This document shows, piece after piece, positions 39,843 through 44,580 of a stretch of 44,580 nt of DNA. How positions within the stretch are numbered: the first letter of the stretch is position 1; each line of letters starts with the position of its first letter. The position numbers were made by a program, and so were the translations under genes. The notes below the pieces were generated by a model. The model was not told the DNA's origin, searched no databases, and saw only the letters and a list, made by a program, of their open reading frames with translations. This stretch comes from Pseudomonadota bacterium (GTDB lineage Bacteria > Pseudomonadota > Gammaproteobacteria > Steroidobacterales > Steroidobacteraceae), in the NCBI GenBank assembly GCA_021785405.1, contig JAJYFF010000019.1, positions 1 through 44,580 on the forward strand. Direction: 5' to 3'.

Positions 39843-40064
39843 TCAGCGTCGAGGGCTCACGGCCTTCGGGTCGTAGCCTGGGGCGACTCCGCCCGTTCCG
39901 CGAAGCGCCAGGACCGTCGAATGATCGCGGCTGCGCACGTAGTGATCCAGCGCGATGTGGACGGCCTCACGCGTCGTCTTGACGCCGGCCAAGCGCTTCA
40001 CGCGGGCGACCAATTTCGGGTCGAGGACGATATTGGTGCGGTCTGCGGTGTTTCGGACTTTCAT
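39843..40064 (-). CDS. vapB: VapB-type antitoxin (ribbon-helix-helix)
   Basis: This is a 73-residue antitoxin of the type II VapB/DUF2191 kind. It has an N-terminal RTNIVLDPKLVARVKRLAGV followed by KTTREAVHIALDHYV, which is a ribbon-helix-helix. The C-terminal tail (LRGTGGVAPGYDPKAVSPRR) should wrap the toxin. A perfect AAGGAGGTC ribosome site precedes ATG 40064. An operator-like palindrome sits 24 bp upstream of the start. Confidence 0.88.
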   Translation of the reverse strand: MKVRNTADRTNIVLDPKLVARVKRLAGVKTTREAVHIALDHYVRSRDHSTVLALRGTGGVAPGYDPKAVSPRR

Positions 40065-40087
40065 TCCGACCTCCTTGCGGCGCTTTC

Positions 40088-40106
40088 ATACACCTAGGAG
40101 GTGTAT
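40088..40106 (-). promoter_or_regulatory. vapBC operator
   Basis: A perfect inverted repeat, ATACACCT-AGG-AGGTGTAT, lies just upstream of vapB. It is the likely VapB binding site. TATACA or TATTTT within and beside it can serve as the -10 box on the minus strand. Confidence 0.65.
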
Positions 40107-40141
40107 AAAATACCCCGGCGTCCGGCAACCGGCAAGAGACG

Positions 40142-40165
40142 GAGCGGATCGACGACGCTCAGTGA
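40142..40165. repeat. 24-bp direct repeat, right copy (overlapping the dnaE2 stop)
   Basis: This is identical to 39381-39404. The dnaE2 stop codon (minus strand TGA, 40159-40161) lies within it, and the last four bases belong to dnaE2 codons. Confidence 0.9.
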
Positions 40166-43100
40166 AAGTCGCGGGAGACGACCACGAGTTCGCCGAGCCA
40201 CGGCGTCAGGTCGCACAGGCGCCGCGCGATCACGTGCAGCACGTCGCCCTGCCGCTGGAGGCGGCCGCGGACCTCGAGTAGCCGCGCTTGCAGGAGCGCC
40301 GCACGGTACGCCGTCGCGACCCGCTCCCAGACGATCAGGTTCACGTGGCTGGTCTCGTCCTCCAGCGTGACGAAGGTGACGCCGCCCGCGCTGCCCGGCC
40401 GCTGCCGCGTGATCACGAGCCCGGCGGCGCAGACCGCCTCCCCGTCCGGCAGCCCCCAGAGCGTCTCGGCGGGCGCCGCGCCGCGCGCCGCGAGCCGCGC
40501 GCGCAGCAACGCGAGCGGGTGGCGCCGCAGCGTCAAGCCCACGCTCGCGTAGTCGGCGACGATCGCCTCGCCTTCACGCGGGGCCCGCAGCAAGGGCACG
40601 CCCTCGTGACCCTCCGTCGCGGGCGGAAGCAACGGCAGCGGCCGTTCGACCCCGCCGACCGCCCACGCGGCCCGATGCCGGTCACCGCCGAGCGCCGCGA
40701 GCGCATCGGCGTCCGCGAGCGCCGCGAGGTCGCGCCGGTCGAGCGCCGCGCGCGCGGCGAGGTCCGACACGCCGGCGAACGCGCGTTCGGCGCGCGCGGC
40801 GACGAGCCGCGCGGCGCCGTCGCGGCTCAAGCCCTTCACCAGCCGCAGGCCGAGGCGCAGCGCCGCGTGCCCGTCCGCGCGTCGCTCGAGCGTGGCATCC
40901 CACTCGCTCACGCCGACGTCGACGGCGCGGACCTCGACGCCGTGCGCGCGCGCGTCGCGCACCAGCTGCGCCGGCGCGTAGAAACCCATCGGTTGGCTGT
41001 TCAGCAGCGCCGCGCAGAACGCGGCCGGCTCGTAGCGCTTCAGCCACGCGGACGCGTAGACCAGCAGCGCGAAGCTCGCCGCGTGCGACTCCGGGAAACC
41101 GTACTCGCCAAACCCGAGGATCTGGTTGAAGACCTGCCGCGCGAAGCCTTCCGGGTAGCCGCGCGCCTGCATCCCGTCGATCAGACGGCGCTCGAACGGC
41201 TCGAGCCCGCCCTTGCGCCGCCACGCCGCCATCGCCCGGCGCAGCTGATCCGCCTCGCCCGGCGTGAAGCCGGCCGCGACGATCGCGAGCTGCATCACCT
41301 GTTCCTGGAAGATCGGCACGCCGAGCGTGCGGCGAAGCACCGACTCGACCACGGGGCTCGGATAAGTGACCGGCTCCTCGCCGCTGCGACGGCGCAGGTA
41401 CGGATGCACCATCTCGCCCTGGATCGGTCCGGGCCGCACGATCGCGACCTCGATCACCAGGTCGTAGAAGTTGCGCGGGCGCAAGCGCGGCAACATCGCC
41501 ATCTGCGCGCGCGACTCGATCTGGAACACGCCGACGGTGTCGGCGCGGCAGATCATCGCGTAGACCTGCGGGTCCTCGGCCGGCAAGGTCGCGAGCGCGA
41601 GCGGTCCGCCGCGACGCGCCGCTCCGCCGAACGCGTTCACCAGGTCGAACGTGCGGCGGATCGCGGCGAGCATCCCGAGTGCGAGCACGTCGACCTTGAT
41701 CAAGCCGAGCGCGTCGATGTCGTCCTTGTCCCACTGGATCACCGTACGTTCCGGCATCGCCGCGTTCTCGATCGGCACGAGCTCGTCGAGCCGGTCGCGC
41801 GCGATCACGAAGCCGCCGACGTGCTGCGACAGGTGCCGCGGAAACCCGAGGATCTCGCCGACCAGCGCCGCGAGGCGCCGCGTCGCGGGTGCCTCCGGAT
41901 CGAAACCCGCGGCGCGCAGCCGCTCCGGGTCGACGCGCCGGCCGTCCCACCACTGCACGCTCTTCGCGAGCCGGTCGAGCGTCGCCGGGTCCATCCCGAG
42001 CGCCTTGCCGACGTCGCGCAGCGCGCTGCGCGGGCGATAGCGGATCACGGTCGCCGCGAGCGCCGCGCGCTCGCGGCCGTACTTGCGATACAGGTACTGG
42101 ATCACCTCCTCGCGCCGCTCGTGCTCGAAATCGACGTCGATGTCCGGCGGTTCGTCGCGTTCCCTCGAGATGAAGCGCTCGAACAGCATCGACATCCGCG
42201 CCGGGTCGACCTCGGTGATCCCGAGGCAGTAGCACACCGCGGAGTTCGCGGCGGAGCCGCGGCCCTGGCACAGGATCCCGCGCCCGCGGGCGAACTCGAC
42301 GACGTCGTGCACCGTGAGGAAGAACGGCTCGTACCGCAGCTCGGCGATCAGCGCGAGCTCGTGCTCGAGCGTCGCGCGCACCGGCGCCGGCACGCCCGCC
42401 GGCCAGCGGCGCCGCGCGCCGCGTTCGACGAGCGCGCGCAGGTGGCTCGCCGGCGTCGCACCCTCGGGCACGATCTCCTGCGGGTATTCGTAGCGCAGCT
42501 CCGCGAGGTCGAACCGGCAGCGATCGGCGATCGCGAGCGTCGCCGCGAGCAAGTGCGCGGGATATCGCTCCTGCAGGAACCGCAACGCGCGCAGGTGCCG
42601 CTCGCCGTTCGGGTGCAGCGCGAAGCCGGCGCGCGCGAGCGGCGTGTTCAGGCGAATCGCGGTCAGCACGTCCTGCAGCGCGCGGCGGCCGCGGCGATGC
42701 ATGTGCACGTCGCCGGCCGCGACGCAGGGCACGCCGAGCGCCGCGCCGAGGGCTTCGAGTTCGGCGAGGCGGCGGGCGTCGGCGCCGTTCGCGAGCAGTT
42801 CGATCCCGAGCCACAATCGCCCGTCGAAGCGTTCGCGCAGCCACGCTCCGTCGTCGCGGCCGCGCGCGGCGGCGGCGCCGGCCGGCGGCAACCAGAGGAT
42901 CGCGCAGTCCGCGAGCGCGTCCGCCAGATCCTCGCGCGCGAGCGCGTACCGGCCCTTCGGGCTCGCTCGCCGCGCGCGGCTGATCAGGCGGCTCAAGGCG
43001 CCGTAGCCGCGGCGCGAGGTGGCGAGCGCGACGAGCTTCAGGCCGCAGGCACAGGTGAACTCCGCGCCGACGATCAGCGCGAGCGCATGCGCCTTCGCCG

Positions 43101-43254
43101 CGAGGTGGGCGCGCACGACGCCGGCGAGCGAGCACTCGTCGGTGAGCGCGAGCGCGCGGTAGCCCAGGCGCTTCGCCTGCGCGACGAGTTCCTCCGGCGA
43201 GGACGCGCCGCGCAGGAACGAATAGTGGCTCAACGCGTGCAGCTCGGCGTACAT
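40159..43254 (-). CDS. dnaE2: Error-prone DNA polymerase DnaE2
   Basis: This is a 1031-residue C-family polymerase of DnaE2 length. The N-terminal PHP domain begins YAELHALSHYSFLRGASSPE. The palm and fingers carry LCQGRGSAANSAVCYCLGIT, the catalytic aspartates in EPPDIDVDFEHERREEVIQY, and GFGEYGFPESHAASFALLVY. A C-terminal OB-fold (ETSHVNLIVWERVATAYRAA) ends the protein. It performs translesion synthesis in the ImuA-ImuB-DnaE2 mutasome under SOS control. ATG 43254 is 9 bp after the imuB stop. Its 3' end carries one copy of the 24-bp repeat. Confidence 0.96.
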   Translation of the reverse strand: MYAELHALSHYSFLRGASSPEELVAQAKRLGYRALALTDECSLAGVVRAHLAAKAHALALIVGAEFTCACGLKLVALATSRRGYGALSRLISRARRASPKGRYALAREDLADALADCAILWLPPAGAAAARGRDDGAWLRERFDGRLWLGIELLANGADARRLAELEALGAALGVPCVAAGDVHMHRRGRRALQDVLTAIRLNTPLARAGFALHPNGERHLRALRFLQERYPAHLLAATLAIADRCRFDLAELRYEYPQEIVPEGATPASHLRALVERGARRRWPAGVPAPVRATLEHELALIAELRYEPFFLTVHDVVEFARGRGILCQGRGSAANSAVCYCLGITEVDPARMSMLFERFISRERDEPPDIDVDFEHERREEVIQYLYRKYGRERAALAATVIRYRPRSALRDVGKALGMDPATLDRLAKSVQWWDGRRVDPERLRAAGFDPEAPATRRLAALVGEILGFPRHLSQHVGGFVIARDRLDELVPIENAAMPERTVIQWDKDDIDALGLIKVDVLALGMLAAIRRTFDLVNAFGGAARRGGPLALATLPAEDPQVYAMICRADTVGVFQIESRAQMAMLPRLRPRNFYDLVIEVAIVRPGPIQGEMVHPYLRRRSGEEPVTYPSPVVESVLRRTLGVPIFQEQVMQLAIVAAGFTPGEADQLRRAMAAWRRKGGLEPFERRLIDGMQARGYPEGFARQVFNQILGFGEYGFPESHAASFALLVYASAWLKRYEPAAFCAALLNSQPMGFYAPAQLVRDARAHGVEVRAVDVGVSEWDATLERRADGHAALRLGLRLVKGLSRDGAARLVAARAERAFAGVSDLAARAALDRRDLAALADADALAALGGDRHRAAWAVGGVERPLPLLPPATEGHEGVPLLRAPREGEAIVADYASVGLTLRRHPLALLRARLAARGAAPAETLWGLPDGEAVCAAGLVITRQRPGSAGGVTFVTLEDETSHVNLIVWERVATAYRAALLQARLLEVRGRLQRQGDVLHVIARRLCDLTPWLGELVVVSRDFH

Positions 43255-43263
43255 CGCGCCCGC

Positions 43264-44541
43264 TCAGGCGAACAGGCCGTGCAGATACCAGTGGCGGTCG
43301 CGCCGCTCCTGAAAGATCCAGCCCCGGACGCCGCGCCGATCGCAGGCGACGTAATAATCCCGTGCGACGTCCGCACCGTCCCACCAACCGCTCTCGATCC
43401 GCTCGGGACCCCGCTCGAGGCGCCAATCGCTGGGCCATGCATCCGCCGCCACGCTCGCCGCGAGCCGTCGCGGGGTCGGCAGCAGCAGCACCGGGCGTGG
43501 TACGCCCGCCGCGTCGAGCGGCGGCCGCGCGCCGGCGAGGCTCGGCTCGCGCACGCGGCACGAGGCGATCTCGGGGCGGTGCTCGGCGATCGCCGCGACG
43601 CCGTAGACCGCGTGTTCGCCGAGCCGCGCACGCAGGCGCTCGATCAGCGGCAGCGCGGCGCCGTTCGTCGGCGCGCCGCCGGCACCACCGAACGCATCGT
43701 CGGACTCGCCGGACAGGCGTTCGAGCGGGCCGGATGCGAGCCCGACGGCCCGCACCGGCGCAGCGAGCGCGAGCCGCGACAGGCGCTCCTCGAGCACGCG
43801 CTGCAGGCGGCGCGGATCGCCGGTCACGCCGGCGAGGCCGACCGTCACGCGCGTCGTCGGCGCGCGCCGATGCCACAAGCGCAGCAGCAGCCGCTGCACG
43901 CCCGCGCGCCGCACGCGCAGGAACCGCGCGCAACGCTCGACGAGCGGCGCGAGCGCCACCGCGAGCCGCGCGGTCTCCTCGAGCTCGATCTCGAATTGAC
44001 AGCGCGCGGCGAAACGCTCGAGCGGCACGAACGCCCGGCGCGGTGCGCGCGCGCGCGCGAGCGCCGCATCGAGCTCGGCGACGAGCGCGGGGCCGAAGCG
44101 GCGCGCGAGGCCGGCGCGCGGCAGGCGCAACAACTCCCCGAGGCGCGTGACGCCGATCGCGCGCAGCCGCTCGAGCCGCGGCGCATCCCAGCCGGTGCAC
44201 GCGAGCGGCAGCGGCGCCAGGCGGCTCGGAAGCGCAGCCGGATCCTCGATCGCGATCGACACCCCGGCACGCGCGAGCCACAGCGCCGCGAGCGGCGACG
44301 GTGCGGCGGCGCTGCGCGCGCGCAGCCCGGCGCGCGCCCAGTCCGCATCGATCCGTGCGCGCAGCGCATCGGGTGCACCGAACAGCCGCAGACTCCCGCG
44401 AATCTCGAGCAGCAGCGCCGCCGGCGGCTCGAGGCTCACGAGCGAGGTGTAGCGCTGCGCGCGGCGCGCGAGGCGCTGCAGGTGCTCCGGCGGCGGCGAC
44501 GGCGCGGCGACCCACTCGGGGAACAGCACGGCGTACCACAA
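43264..44541 (-). CDS. imuB: ImuB, inactive Y-family polymerase homologue (start uncertain, may be 5' partial)
   Basis: At least 425 residues are visible. It has the Y-family little-finger and thumb layout (AIGVTRLGELLRLPRAGLAR, FEIELEETARLAVALAPLVE) and a C-terminal WQ-like part (GPERIESGWWDGADVARDYY, GWIFQERRDRHWYLHGLFA). The N-terminal LWYAVLFPEWVAA lacks the catalytic aspartates of true Y-family polymerases, as in ImuB, which links DnaE2 to the sliding clamp. The first in-window start is TTG 44541; the frame stays open to 44580 through a proline/arginine stretch, so the true start may lie beyond the edge. imuA is expected upstream. Confidence 0.88.
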   Translation of the reverse strand: MWYAVLFPEWVAAPSPPPEHLQRLARRAQRYTSLVSLEPPAALLLEIRGSLRLFGAPDALRARIDADWARAGLRARSAAAPSPLAALWLARAGVSIAIEDPAALPSRLAPLPLACTGWDAPRLERLRAIGVTRLGELLRLPRAGLARRFGPALVAELDAALARARAPRRAFVPLERFAARCQFEIELEETARLAVALAPLVERCARFLRVRRAGVQRLLLRLWHRRAPTTRVTVGLAGVTGDPRRLQRVLEERLSRLALAAPVRAVGLASGPLERLSGESDDAFGGAGGAPTNGAALPLIERLRARLGEHAVYGVAAIAEHRPEIASCRVREPSLAGARPPLDAAGVPRPVLLLPTPRRLAASVAADAWPSDWRLERGPERIESGWWDGADVARDYYVACDRRGVRGWIFQERRDRHWYLHGLFA

Positions 44542-44580
44542 CGGCGGCGGGCGCCGCGCCGCCGGCCGCGCGGCGGGCGG

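Larger units (their letters stand above)
39405..40165. mobile_element. VapBC cassette inserted between the MFS gene and dnaE2 (761-bp unit)
   Basis: The unit consists of the vapBC pair, its operator and one copy of the 24-bp repeat. Deleting it would fuse the MFS and dnaE2 3' ends into a convergent overlap of 7 bp with both stops intact. No transposase or inverted terminal repeats are seen. Confidence 0.55.

Noticed and set aside
40682-44539. 1285-residue minus-strand frame
   Set aside because: It is another frame of imuB and dnaE2, almost only Arg, Ala and Gly; not a protein.

Overview
The window is a GC-rich stretch of bacterial chromosome. The gene block clpS-clpA / infA-aat-(FemAB-like)-trxB / ftsK-lolA-rarA-serS keeps the order known from Escherichia coli and other Gammaproteobacteria. 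Together with general secretion genes gspCDEF, a MddA methyltransferase, an imuB-dnaE2 mutagenesis cassette and frequent GTG/TTG starts, this suggests a high-GC gammaproteobacterium, perhaps near Xanthomonadales, Nevskiales or Steroidobacterales. The order cannot be fixed from this sequence alone.

Left part (1-13.2 kb) is metabolic accessory DNA. It holds an MBL-fold hydrolase; an AraC regulator, APC permease and PLP decarboxylase trio that looks like one amine or amino-acid module; a DUF4382 lipoprotein with a structured leader; a three-subunit molybdenum hydroxylase operon with overlapping genes; a GFA-family protein; methanethiol S-methyltransferase (mddA); a TauE/SafE permease; a secreted HNH-like protein; and a GlsB/YeaQ-type stress membrane protein.

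13.4-15.7 kb is a small island on the 3' side of a tRNA-Ser(UGA) gene. It carries a ribbon-helix-helix/MazF pair, a HigB/HigA pair and an orphan NTF2-fold immunity-like gene. Short copies of the tRNA 3' end separate the units, and a degenerate tRNA-plus-terminator copy lies at the far edge. No integrase is visible. This is one of the two most interesting parts of the window.

15.7-28.3 kb is the conserved housekeeping core: a GT9 glycosyltransferase, serS, rarA, lolA and ftsK on the minus strand; trxB, a FemAB-like acyltransferase, aat (apparently with a CTG start) and infA on the plus strand; then clpA and clpS on the minus strand. 28.5-34.3 kb holds gspC, D, E and F of a type II secretion system without the pseudopilin and platform genes; its GspE ATPase lacks the zinc-binding cysteines.

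34.4-40.2 kb holds a small charged protein, an AbgB-like M20 hydrolase, an NCS1 permease and an MFS transporter. A VapBC toxin-antitoxin cassette follows, inserted exactly between the MFS gene and dnaE2 and bordered by a perfect 24-bp direct repeat that preserves the 3' ends of both genes. The window ends in dnaE2 and imuB of the SOS mutasome (imuA would lie beyond the edge).
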